The notes under the pieces are model-generated. The model was not told where the DNA came from and made no database searches. It worked only from the letters and a program-made list of their open reading frames with translations. From assembly GCA_963779805.1 (NCBI GenBank), contig CAVZZN010000004.1, forward strand, positions 121,629-185,628: 64,000 nucleotides of DNA, given 5' to 3'. Of this stretch, positions 18,007 through 27,309 are shown in pieces. This DNA comes from CAIWHR01 sp963779805 (lineage in GTDB: Bacteria; Pseudomonadota; Gammaproteobacteria; Burkholderiales; Casimicrobiaceae). A program made the position numbers and the translations under genes. Within the stretch, counting starts at the first letter, position 1. Every line of letters begins with the position of its first letter.

Positions 18007-19020
18007 ATGATTGCACGTCCGTATTGGCTGATCGCAGCGCTGTTCGCCGCTCTCACCGGCTGGATGCCGGTCGCCGGAGCCGAAGTGACCACCATCCGCA
18101 TCGGGCGCACCCCGACGCTGTCGCAGCTGCCGATCTACGTGCTCGAAGGCGAGAAGCTCGTCGAGAAGCACGCCAAGGCGGCAGGGCTCGGCGACGTCAC
18201 CGTCAAGTACACGGACGTCGCCGGCGGCGCGGTGCTGAACGACATGCTGCTCGCGGGCAACATGGAGTTCGCGACCGGCGGCGTGCCGCCGTTCCTCATC
18301 CTCTGGTCGAAAGCGCTGGGAACGCCGAGCGAAGTGAAGGCCATCGCCGCCGTCGGGGGCACGCCGTCGACGCTGTACACGCGCAACCCGCGGGTCAAGT
18401 CCATTCGCGATCTCGGCAGCGGCGACAAGATCGCCGTGGCCGGCGTGAAGTCGAGCCAGGTGGCGATCCTGCTGCAGATGGCGGCGGCGGAAGCCTTCGG
18501 CCAGGCGAATTACGACAAGCTCGATCCGCTGACGGTCACGCTGCGCGATGCCGACGCCGTTGCGGCGATGAAAGGCGGCAAGGGCGAGCTGAATGCGCAC
18601 TTCACGTACGACCCCTACCGCTCCGCGTACCAGGGGGATCCGAACATCCGTCCGATCCTTCAGTCGCGCGACGTGCTGGGCGGCGTCGGGACCGTGACCG
18701 TGAGCTACGCCACGACGCGGTTCCACGACGAGAATCCCAAGACGGTGGCCGCGTATTTCGCTGCGCTCGCGGAAGCCGACGAGATCATCAAGCGCGATCC
18801 GGCGCGAGCGGCGGCGATCTTCAAGTCGTTGACCAAATCGCCGGCATCGGAAGCCGAGCTCGAGCGCCTGATCCGGCAGCCCGATGCGCAATATTCCGTT
18901 GCGCCCCTGGCGATCTCGAAAGAGGCGTCCTTCATGGCGCGCATCGGCACCATCAAGCACGCCCCCGCCAGCTGGCGCGACCTCTTCTTTCCCGAGGCGC
19001 ATCGACTGCCGGGCAGCTGA
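18007..19020 (+). CDS. Orphan ABC solute-binding protein, TauA/SsuA-like
   Basis: 337 aa, intact, with a strong GAGGAG before the ATG. Signal peptide LIAALFAALTGWMPVAGA, then TIRIGRTPTLSQLPIYVLEGEKLVEKHAKAAGLGDVTVKY as in nitrate/sulfonate-type receptors. There is no permease or ATPase next to it; the nearest are the TauBC-like genes at 11187-12824 in the other arm. Its C-terminus (PASWRDLFFPEAHRLPGS) is close to that of the receptor at 33839 (PASWKDLFFPEIHNLPGS), so the two are paralogues of one subfamily. The 275 bases after it hold GC-rich inverted repeats but no gene that I can support. Confidence 0.88.
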   Translation: MIARPYWLIAALFAALTGWMPVAGAEVTTIRIGRTPTLSQLPIYVLEGEKLVEKHAKAAGLGDVTVKYTDVAGGAVLNDMLLAGNMEFATGGVPPFLILWSKALGTPSEVKAIAAVGGTPSTLYTRNPRVKSIRDLGSGDKIAVAGVKSSQVAILLQMAAAEAFGQANYDKLDPLTVTLRDADAVAAMKGGKGELNAHFTYDPYRSAYQGDPNIRPILQSRDVLGGVGTVTVSYATTRFHDENPKTVAAYFAALAEADEIIKRDPARAAAIFKSLTKSPASEAELERLIRQPDAQYSVAPLAISKEASFMARIGTIKHAPASWRDLFFPEAHRLPGS

Positions 19021-19295
19021 GCGAGCCCGTACGGCAAATCGGGCGGGTCCCGCCTGCACCGCGGTAGGGGGCGGGTACGGGCGCCCCTCTGCGCGGCCCG
19101 CCGACGCGGACAGCGCGGGCGAAGCGTCGGGCCATTCCTGCATCGTGGGATCCGCCGCGCCTCCGCGTAGCGGGCACGATCGCTCGTGTCGATTCGACGG
19201 GGCTTCGTTCGACGTACCATCAGAGCCGGCAGACGGCGCCGACGCACCGGCGCCCCGGCCGGCTCCCTCAACCACCACTTTCGAGGAGACACGAC

Positions 19296-19734
19296 ATGCG
19301 CGTGATGGTGATCGTCAAGGCGAGCAAGGAATCCGAGGCCGGCAAGATGCCCAGCCAGGAGCTGCTGACCGCCATGGGCAATTTCAACGAGCAGCTCGTG
19401 AAAGCCGGCGTGATGCTGGCGGGCGAGGGCCTGCATCCCAGCAGCAAGGGCAAGCGGGTGCGCTTCTCCGGCACGAAGCGCACGGTCGTCGACGGCCCGT
19501 TCGCCGAGACCAAGGAGCTGATCGCGGGCTTCTGGCTGTGGCAGGTGAAGTCGATGGAGGAAGCGCTGGAGTGGGTCAGGCGCTGCCCGAACCCGATGGA
19601 GAGCGACTCCGACATCGAGATCCGGCCGGTGTTCGAGATGGAGGACTTCGGCGCCGAGCTGACCCCCGAGCTGCGCGCGCAGGAGGAGCGCCAGCGCGCC
19701 GAGGCCGAAGCGCTCGCGCGCTGCGACGCGCTGA
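19296..19734 (+). CDS. YCII/DGPF-domain protein (probable late frameshift)
   Basis: Small cytosolic alpha/beta protein, 145 aa if one inserted base near the 3' end is removed, which exposes a TGA at 19732. As written the frame runs on into the next gene. The family signature VDGPFAETKELIAGFWLWQVKSMEEALEWVRRCPNP is intact. DGPF/YCII genes are the standard partners of ECF42-type sigma factors; one is encoded at 20621. Their biochemical role is not known; a ferredoxin-like dimer with a putative His/Asp site has been proposed for the family. Good RBS (GAGGAGA). Confidence 0.82.
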
Positions 19735-19781
19735 GCACGCAGGCTCGTTCCCACGTTCGCGATTCCGCCAAGGAGACCGTC

Positions 19782-20196
19782 ATGCAAGTCCAGCCCTATC
19801 TCTTCTTCAACGGCCGCTGCGAGGAAGCGCTCGAGTTCTACCGCCGCGTGCTCGGGGCGGAAGTCCAGATGCTGATGCGCTACAGGGAAGCCCCCGAGCC
19901 GCCGCCGCCCGGCATGCTGCCGCCCGGGTCGGAGAACAAGGTCATGCACGCCGCCGTGCGCATCGGCGAGTCGACCGTGATGGCCTCCGACGGCCACTGC
20001 GATCCCGAACGCGAAGTTCGAAGGCTTCTCGCTCTCGCTCACCGTGCCCGATGCAACGACGGCCGAGCGCGTGTTCGCTGCGCTCGCCGAAGGCGGGGAG
20101 GTGCGCATGCCGCTCGGCAAGACCTTCTTCTCGCCCTGCTTCGGCATGCTGGCGGATCGCTTCGGCGTCGGCTGGATGGTCATCGTGCCGGAGTAG
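19782..20196 (+). CDS. PhnB-like VOC/glyoxalase-fold protein (one frameshift)
   Basis: 137 aa after removing an extra C near 20010. Typical PhnB/3-demethylubiquinone-methyltransferase-like opening QPYLFFNGRCEEALEFYRRVLGAEVQMLMRY, then MLPPGSENKVMHAAVRIGESTVMASDG and the end TFFSPCFGMLADRFGVGWMVIV. One extended betaalphabetabetabeta VOC module repeated twice is expected. These proteins commonly travel with YCII and ECF42 sigma genes. No enzymatic activity is established for this group. GGAGACC precedes the ATG. Confidence 0.82.
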
Positions 20197-20264
20197 CGAC
20201 CGGCCGCGGGCGTCGTGGCGGCATGCGAAAATCCGCGCTTCGCAACCGCGCGACGGAGGATGCC

Positions 20265-20619
20265 GTGCCCTACATGCTGCTGATCATGGAGCCCGCCGGC
20301 CAGCGCCAGGCGCGATCGGAAGAGGAAGGCAGGCGCCTGTACCAGCGCATGCTCGACTGGAGCGCCGAGCTGAAGGCGCGCGGGGTGCTGCAGGCGAGCC
20401 AGTCGTTGCGCTCCGACACGCGAGGGCGTGCGCGTCAAGGTGCGCGACGGCAAGCGGACGCTCGTCGACGGTCCGTTCGCGGAAGCCAAGGAGATGGTCG
20501 GCGGCTTCTTCCTGCTCGACTGTGCGAGCAAGGACGAGGCCGTCGCCATTGCGGGCGAGTGTCCCGCCGCGCGATGGGCCACGGTCGAGGTGCGCGAGTT
20601 CGGGCCGTGCTTCACCTGA
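20265..20619 (+). CDS. Second YCII/DGPF-domain protein (one frameshift)
   Basis: 117 aa after removing one C near 20424. Signature TLVDGPFAEAKEMVGGFFLLDCASKDEAVAIAGECPAA and the usual start PYMLLIMEP. It is the gene directly upstream of the sigma factor, one base away, the arrangement conserved for ECF42 modules, where the DGPF gene is usually the main target and is transcribed with the sigma gene. The start is GTG; an ATG nine bases later is also possible. Confidence 0.85.
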
Positions 20620-20620
20620 C

Positions 20621-21913
20621 GTGAGCACCGCGAGCACGCACCGGACGGTCGAGGCCGTCTGGCGCATGGAGTCGCCGAAGATCATCGGCGGCCTCACGCG
20701 CATCCTGCGCGACGTCGGGCTCGCCGAAGAGCTCGCGCAGGACGCGCTGGTCGCGGCGCTCGAGCAGTGGCCGCAGGGCGGCGTCCCCGACAATCCCGGC
20801 GCGTGGCTCATGGCGACCGCGAAGCATCGCGCCGATCGACGTCATCCGGCGCAAGGCGCTGCACGAGCGCAAGCACTCCGAGATCGCGTGGGAGATCGAG
20901 ACGCAGCTCGAGGACGCCGCGCCCGATCTGCACGCGATGATCGACGCCGCGTTCGACGATCCGATCGGCGACGACCTGCTGCGCCTCATGTTCATCGCGT
21001 GCCATCCGGTGCTCTCGCGCGAGGCGCGCGCGGCGCTCACGTTGCGCCTGCTCGGCGGGCTCACCACCGACGAGATCGCGCGCGCGTTCCTCGTGCCGGA
21101 GCCGACCATCGCGCAGCGCATCGTGCGCGCGAAGCGCACGCTCGCCGCCGCGCGCGTGCCGTTCGAGGTGCCGCCGCCGGCGGAGCTCGGCGCGCGCCTG
21201 TCGTCGGTGCTCGAAGTGATCTACCTCGTGTTCAACGAAGGCTATGCCGCGACGGCGGGCGACGACTGGATGCGTCCCGCGCTGTGCGAGGAAGCGCTGC
21301 GTCTCGGGCGCATCCTCGCCGAGCTTGCGCCGCAGGAGCCCGAGGTGCACGGCCTCGTCGCGCTGATGGAGATCCAGGCGTCGCGCCTGCGTGCGCGCAT
21401 CGGACCGGACGGGCGAGCCGATCCTGCTGCTCGACCAGGATCGCGCCCGCTGGGATCGACTGCTGATCGGGCGCGGCCTCGCGGCGCTCGCGCGGGCGGA
21501 GGCGCTCGCCGGTGCGCAAGCCAACGCGCGCGCGCTGGGACCGTACGCGCTGCAGGCCGCCATCGCGGCGTGTCACGCGCGGGCCCGGACGGCCGAGGAG
21601 ACCGACTGGGCGCGCATCGCGGCGCTCTACGATGCGCTCGCGCAGGTCGCGCCCTCGCCGGTGGTCGAGCTGAATCGCGCCGTTGCGCTGGGCATGGCGT
21701 TCGGTCCCGCCGCCGGGCTCGAGGCGGCGGACGCGCTGCTCGCAGCACCGGAGCTCGAGGACTATCACCTGCTGCCGAGCGTGCGCGGCGATCTGCTGCG
21801 CAAGCTCGGGCGCACTGGACGAAGCACGCGCCGAGTTCGAGCGCGCGGCGGCGATGACCCGCAATGCGCGCGAACGCGCGTTGCTGCTGCAGCGCGCCGC
21901 GGCGTGCGGGTGA
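20621..21913 (+). CDS. ECF sigma factor, ECF42 type with C-terminal helical/TPR-like extension (three frameshifts)
   Basis: 429 aa after removing single bases near 20832, 21411 and 21810. Region 2 (LTRILRDVGLAEELAQDALVAALEQWP, NPGAWLMATAKHRAIDVIRR) and region 4 (LTLRLLGGLTTDEIARAFLVPEPTIAQRIVRAKR) are clear. The ~200-residue extension (VYLVFNEGYAAT-like motif, then TDWARIAALYDALAQVAPSPVVELNRAVA and LDEARAEFERAAAMTRN) is the TPR-like DUF6596 region of ECF42 sigma factors. This group has no anti-sigma factor; the extension is thought to control activity. The neighbouring YCII genes agree with the assignment. Unknown signal. Confidence 0.88.
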
Positions 21914-21920
21914 CCGGGCG

Positions 21921-22744
21921 ATGATCGTCCACCTCGTCGACGGCACGTACGAGCTCTTCCGGCACTTCTACGGCCTGCGTCGCTTCACCAAGACGGATCG
22001 CCCCTACGGCGCGGTCGTGGGGGTGCTGCAGACGGTGCTGCAGATGATCGAGCAGGGCGCCACGCACGTCGGCGTGGCCACCGACCACGTCATCGAGTCC
22101 TTTCGCAACGGGTTGTGGCCGGGCTACAAGACCGGCGCCGGCATCGAGCCGGCGCTGCTCGCGCAGTTCCATCCGCTGGAAGAAGCGCTCGTCGCGATGG
22201 GCGTGGTGGTGTGGCCGATGGTCGAGCTCGAAGCCGACGACGCGCTCGCGTCCGCCGCGCATCTCGCCGAGCAGGACGTGCGCGTCGACAAGGTCGGGAT
22301 CTGGACGCCGGACAAGGACCTCGCCCAGTGCGTGCGCGACGATCGGGTCGTGCAGATCGATCGCCGCGGGAAGAAGATCCGCGATGCGCAGGGCGTGCGC
22401 GAGAAGTTCGGCGTCGAGCCGGCGCTGATTCCCGATTACCTCGCGCTCGTGGGCGATGCAGCGGACGGCTATCCCGGCATACCCGGCATCGGGGCGACGA
22501 CCGCGGCCGGTCTGCTCAACCGGCATGGACCGATCGAGGCGTTTCCGCCGTCGGTGCTCGGCGAGCAGCGCGAGCTCGCGCTGCTGTTCAAGGATCTCGC
22601 GACGCTGCGCACGAACGCGCCGGTGTTCCGCGACGTGGAGCGAGCTGCGCTGGCGCGGCGCGACGCCCGGAATTCACCGCGTGGGCGGAGCGCATCGGGG
22701 CGCCACGCCTCGTCGAGCGCAGCGCCAAGGCCCTCCCTGCCTGA
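21921..22744 (+). CDS. Stand-alone 5'-3' exonuclease / flap-endonuclease-like protein (two frameshifts)
   Basis: 273 aa after removing one C near 22642 and one near 22671; the rejoined end is ERIGAPRLVERSAKALPA. The FEN/PolA 5'-nuclease fold is shown by HLVDGTYELFRHFY, VATDHVIESFRNGLWPGYKTG, VVWPMVELEADDALASAAHLAEQD with metal-binding acidic residues, IWTPDKDLAQCV, and the helix-3-turn-helix DYLALVGDAADGYPGIPGIGATTAAGLL. It lacks a polymerase domain and is shorter than PolA's 5'-nuclease. It starts eight bases after the sigma gene, so it may be part of that transcript. Role in repair or flap processing is inferred. Confidence 0.85.
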
Positions 22745-22807
22745 CCTCCGCTCCACTCGTCCGGAACGAGGATCCCGGGCACCACTCCTCCGACAGTCGA
22801 CGTCGGC

Positions 22808-23732
22808 CTACAGGCTCTCGACGAGCTTCACCATCCGCTCGCGCATGGCCGCATCGGGCAGGCGTCCGCGTCCTGCGCCCAGGTTGTCCGCCATGTGCGC
22901 GGGATCGGCCGTGCCGGGAATCACCGCGGTCACGCGCGGGTCGCCGAGCAGGAACTTGAGGAAGAACTGCGCCCAGCTTTGCGCGTCGATCTCGCGCGCC
23001 CAGTCGGGCAGGGCCTTGCCGCGCACGGCACGGAAGAGGCGCGCGCGCCCGAAGGGCAAGGCCGTGAGCACCGCCACCTGGTGCTCCGCCGGCGGCCGGG
23101 AGCAGACGCTTCTCCGCTTCGCGATTGTCGACGGAGTAGTCGAACTGCACGAAGTCCGGCCTCTCGCGCCGGAGCACTTCCTCCAGCGCCGGGAAATCGC
23201 CGTGGTAGGTCGACGTGATCCCGACGTAACGGCAGATGCCGCGCGCCTTCCATTCGCGGAACCGGGCGAGCGATTGCCGTCCGCTGCGCACGTTGTGGAG
23301 CTGCAGCAGGTCCACGCTTTCGGTGCGCAGGAGCTGCAGCGAGCGCTTAAGCTCGGCCGCATCCGGTCCTTCGAGCTTGGTCGCGACGAACACCCGCGAG
23401 CGCAGCTTGCCCGCCGCCATCAGGTCGCCGAGCACGTCTTCGGCGCTGCCGTACGTCGACGCGGTGTCGACGAGCCGCGCGCCGCCGTCGAGCAGCGTCC
23501 GGACAACCTGCGCGAGCGTGGCGCGCTTCGCGGCATCGCTGCCCACGTTGAACACGCTCGCGGTGCCGAGGCCGACCACGGGGATGCGCTCGCCCGACGA
23601 AGGAATCGGACGCAACAGCATCGCGCCTGCATCGGCCTGCGCGAGCGCCCGCGGGGGGAGCGCGGACGCCAGTGCCAGTGCTGCGGCGTTCACCAGCACG
23701 CGCCGCCGCGACGCGGAATGTCGAAGGCTCAT
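22808..23732 (-). CDS. Aldo/keto reductase with Tat-type signal (one frameshift)
   Basis: 307 aa after removing one base near 23092. The N-terminus SASRRRVLVNAAALALASALPPRALA is a twin-arginine signal, so the reductase is probably exported folded with its cofactor. Catalytic Asp/Tyr (LVDTASTYGSAEDVLG), Lys (VFVATKLEGP) and His (LLQLHNVRSG) are conserved. It overlaps the upstream transporter gene by ATGA once that gene's frame is repaired. A periplasmic AKR is uncommon. The gene is convergent with the nuclease gene, 63 bases away. Substrate unknown. Confidence 0.82.
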
Positions 23733-25122
23733 GATCGTGGCAATGCCTCCTGCACGGCGATGTTCGACTGCGCGCCGTTCGTGCATGCGTCCCAGCTTCG
23801 TCGACAGCAACGTCCACGCGAGCACGACGGGAAGGGAGAGCAGCGCGATCCCCGCGAGCTTGAGACCGATCGCCTGCAGGCTGTCGAAGACCCAGCCGTA
23901 GAGCGCATCGGAGCCGCGGAACACGACGACGTCGATGAGGTTCTTCGCCTTGTACTTCTCCTCGCGGCTCACCACCGTGTAGAACACCTGCCGCGCCGGA
24001 TTGGCGATCGCGAAATTCATCGTGCGCTGCAGGACCTGCAGCACGAGGATCACCGCGAGCCCGGGAACGAGCGCGAGCACGGCGAAACCGATCACGTAGA
24101 GTCCCGGCAGCACCGCCGCCGCGCGGCCGACGCCGATGCGCGCGATGAGCTTGCCCGTCGCGAACGTCTGCGTCGCCAACGTCAACAGGCTCACGGCGAG
24201 ATCGATCGTCGCAAAGAGGCGCGTCTGCGCGGCGCGATCGGGAATGGTCGCGGCCACGATGTTCGCCTGCTCGTAGTACAGGATCGTACCCCCGAACGAC
24301 AGCAGGCTCACCCACGCGGCGATGCCGAGGAGGTAGGGCGAACGCGCGACTTCGGCGAGCGCCGGCGAATGCGCTGCCGCCCACGCGCTCGTCTGCGGGC
24401 GCCGTGCTGCCCGCGGCGCCTCGCGCGGCCGTGACTGCCGTGGCCGGCATCGCGTCGGCCGCAGTCGCGCCGGTGCTCGTCGCATGTCCCCGCCCGTCGG
24501 ACCGCGATGCGCGCTCCAGGCGATGCACGCAGAACACGGCCGCTTCGAGGAACACCGCGGCCGCGAGCAGCAGGTTCACGGGACCGAGCGGCACCGACAG
24601 CACGATCGTGATCACCGGGCCCAGCAATGCGCCGGCCGTGCCGCCGGCGCCGATGAAGCCGAACAGGCGCTTGCCCTGGGCGCTCGTGAAGAGGTCGGCC
24701 ATGAACGACCAGAACACCGTCACGGCGAAGAGGTTGAACACGCTCACCCAGACGAAGAACACGCGTGCGACCACGACGGCATGCACGTCGAATGCGAGCA
24801 GGCCCCAGAACAGCACGAGGTTCAGCACGAAGAAGTGATACACGATGGGGATGAAGCGCACGCGCGCGAGGCGTGCGACGAGCGCGCCGTACACGGGCTG
24901 CAGCGCGAGCAGCGCGACGAACGTGGCGGTGAAAAGCCAGGGCAGGTTGCGCACGCCGCCGGCGATGCCCATCTGGTCGCGCAACGGCCGCAGCACGTAG
25001 TAGCCCGCGAGCAGCGTGAAGAAATAGGCGAACGACCACAGCAGCGCCCGCAGCTCGCCGGGCGTGACGGGCACCGCGCGCGCGACCAGGCGATACGTCC
25101 TCGACGCCTGCACGCTCACCAC
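23729..25122 (-). CDS. Polytopic MFS-like transporter resembling ATP/ADP-translocase family (two frameshifts)
   Basis: 463 aa after removing one base near 24392 and one near 23775; the repaired C-terminus ends NIAVQEALPRS with its stop overlapping the downstream ATG. The opening ALLWSFAYFFTLLAGYYVLRPLRDQMGI and the segment FNLFAVTVFWSFMADLFTSAQGKRLFGFIGAGGTAGALLGP are typical of free-living bacterial relatives of the NTT/TlcA nucleotide transporters, which have an MFS fold. About twelve hydrophobic segments fit. A charged, Ala/Thr-rich loop of ~60 residues sits mid-protein, at the first break. GTG start; no ATG is available. Substrate unknown. Confidence 0.75.
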
Positions 25123-25156
25123 GCGGCAATCCCCCGTGACCTGTCCGGGTGCGCCG

Positions 25157-25903
25157 TCACGGCGCGAGCGAAAGCACGCGTTTCAGCTCCGCGGCGGAAG
25201 GATGCTGGCCGTAGCCCGGCGCTCCCATCGCGAACTCGCGTGCCCGCACGAGCCCTCCCACGATCACGGGATCGAAGCCGGCATCGCGGACCAGTCCCGC
25301 CGCCACCTCGAGCGCCTGCGCGTCGTCGCCCGCAATCGGAATCGGAACGCGCGGCTCGGGCCGGTTCGACTCGCGCCGCAGCACGCCCGAACCGAGCGTG
25401 TTGAACGCGCGCACGAGGCGGGTGCCCGGAAAGTACTTCTGCGACGTGAGGCCGATGCCGTTGGCCTTCGCTTCGTCGGCGATCGGGCCATCGCGGCTTG
25501 CCACCGCGTTGCACGCATCGAGCACGACCTTGCCCTTGAGCAGCGGCGCGAGATCGCGGCCGACCTGCGGGATGGCGCCGTACGGCACCGCGATCAGCAC
25601 GGCCTCGCCGAACGTCGCCGCTTCCTGCGGCAGGCCCGCCCGTGCACGCGGCCCGAGCGCCGCGACCATGTCCTCGAGCTCTGCGGGATGACGCGACGAG
25701 AAGAGCACCTCGTGTCCCGCCTTCACCCACAGCGACCCGACCGCACCGCCGAGGCGGCCGGAGCCCACCACGCCGAGCTTCATCTTCGCGCCGCCACTCG
25801 CCAGGGCGAGCGCGCGCAGGGGCAGGGCGCCCAGCATGCAGCCCGCGATGCCGAGCTGCAGCAACGCACGGCGCTTCGGAGCGAACGTCGGATCTTCGCG
25901 CAT
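25157..25903 (-). CDS. NADPH-dependent F420-reductase-like dinucleotide-binding protein with export signal
   Basis: 248 aa, intact, strong RBS (GGGAGG). An N-terminal Tat-like leader (FAPKRRALLQLGIAGCMLGALPLRALA) precedes a Rossmann domain starting MKLGVVGSGRLGGAVGSLWVKAGHEVLFSSR, with GEAVLIAVPYGAIPQVGRDLAPLLKGKVVLDACN, as in the F420-dependent NADP oxidoreductase-like family. Such proteins in proteobacteria are widespread without F420, and the cofactor is likely NADP. The C-terminal half (KYFPGTRLVRAFNTLGSG, PGYGQHPSAAELKRVLSL) is normal. It is 34 bases upstream of the transporter gene, so the three leftward genes probably share a transcript. Export is inferred. Confidence 0.8.
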   Translation of the reverse strand: MREDPTFAPKRRALLQLGIAGCMLGALPLRALALASGGAKMKLGVVGSGRLGGAVGSLWVKAGHEVLFSSRHPAELEDMVAALGPRARAGLPQEAATFGEAVLIAVPYGAIPQVGRDLAPLLKGKVVLDACNAVASRDGPIADEAKANGIGLTSQKYFPGTRLVRAFNTLGSGVLRRESNRPEPRVPIPIAGDDAQALEVAAGLVRDAGFDPVIVGGLVRAREFAMGAPGYGQHPSAAELKRVLSLAP

Positions 25904-26115
25904 GACAGCCTCCCGGGATCGAGGACGCGCAACGCTGGCACGCCTGCGCGGCGCGCCGATCCAGCATAGCAGAGCGACGAAACCTGCACGCAAGCCTTGC
26001 GCCCGATCATGGCGGATGTCGAGGCTCGACGCGACAATAGCGCAGCCCCGCCGCGCGGCGGGATCCGACCCGCCGTCCTCGTTGCGAGCTACCGCGAGCG
26101 CACAGGGAGCTGCCG

Positions 26116-27268
26116 ATGAGCGTACCCGTCCTCCTGGTGTCCACGACGACTCGATGGTTCGGGACCGCGCGCGTGCCCTGGGCCCTCGCGAACGCCGGCT
26201 TCGACGTGGCGCTGCTGACGCCGCAGGGCTCGCTTGCCGAGAAGAGCCGGTTCGTGGCGAAGATCGGTCATCTCCCCGACAATGCGTCGGTGATGCAATG
26301 GGTGTTCGCGTTCGCGGCGATGGTGAAGGCCACCGCGCCGCGGCTGGTGCTGCCGTGCGACGACATGGCATTCCGGCTGCTCGAGATGCTCTGTCTCGCG
26401 CCGCCGCCGCAGATGCAGCCGGGCTTGCACGGCGAGCTGGCCGCGCTCATCGCCGAGTCGCTCGGGGATCCCGCGTGCTACGCGCGCAGCGTCGACAAGA
26501 CGCTCTTCACCGCCGCCGCCGCCGAGCTGGGCATCCGCGTGCCGGCCTTCGCGGTCGTCTCCAGTGCCGAAGGCGCGCGCAGCTTCGCCGCAACGCATGG
26601 CTACCCGGTGGTGTTGAAGCGGCGGCACGGCTTCGCCGCACGCGGCGTCGCGATCTGCAGCAGTGCCGACGCGCTCGAGGACGCGGTGCGCGAGCTGACC
26701 ACCGCGAGCGAGCTCGATCTCGACGATGCGGCCGCGCCGCGGCTCCTCGCGCAGGCGTTCATTCCGGGACGTGCGCTCAATTACACGCTCGCGGCCTGGA
26801 AAGGTCGGCTGCTTGCCGGCTACGCCTGCGAAAAGCTCGAAGTGAATCCGCCGCCCACGGGCCCCGGAACGGTGTTGCGGGTATTCCACTCGCCCGCCGT
26901 GCGCGCGGTCGCGCAACGCCTCGTGCGGGCGTTCGGCATGTCGGGACTGTTCGCCATCGAGTACGTCATGCACGCGAGCACGGGGGAGCCGCACGTGCTC
27001 GAGATCAACCGGCGCGTCATTCCCAACACGCACCAGGGGGCGTCGATCGGCGTGGACCTGTGCGCCGCGTTGCGCGCCGCGCTCGACGACGCGCCGTCGC
27101 CGTCGCGCACCGATCTCGATCCGGGCGAAGAGCGCATCCTCGTGCACTTCCCGCAGGAGTGGCTGCGCGATCCGGGCAGTGCGGTGGCTGCGCGAGCATC
27201 CGGTCGACGTCCCGTGGGACGATCCGGAGCTGCTGGAAGCGCTGGTCGCACTGGGCCGGGAGCTTTAG
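26116..27268 (+). CDS. ATP-grasp ligase of unknown specificity (one frameshift)
   Basis: 383 aa after removing one G near 27182. Opens with a pre-ATP-grasp Rossmann-like domain (VPVLLVSTTTRWFGTARVPWALANAGFDV ... APRLVLPCDDMAFRLLEML). The ATP-grasp core has TLFTAAAAELGIRVPAFAVVSS, YPVVLKRRHGFAARGVAICSS and the metal-binding GLFAIEYVMHASTGEPHVLEINRRVIPNTHQGASIG. It resembles carbamoyl-phosphate-synthase-like and peptide-ligase-like ATP-grasp proteins, which join a carboxyl phosphate to an amine. No peptide-precursor or NRPS gene is nearby, so the product cannot be inferred. Divergent from the F420-like gene across a 212-base gap that holds no other feature that I recognise. Confidence 0.78.
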
Positions 27269-27309
27269 CGCGCGAGCTCGGATGCAGGAGTTCGCGGTAA
27301 CGGCCGCCT

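Noticed and set aside
19735..19781. A natural fusion of the YCII and PhnB-like proteins, which share one open frame as written.
   Set aside because: A TGA is exposed by removing one base, the PhnB part has its own GGAG and ATG, and insertions of this type occur all over the window.
22745..24485. A natural fusion of the transporter and the aldo/keto reductase, which read in one frame as written.
   Set aside because: Removing one base near 23775 gives the transporter a normal end with an ATGA overlap, and the reductase has its own Tat leader.
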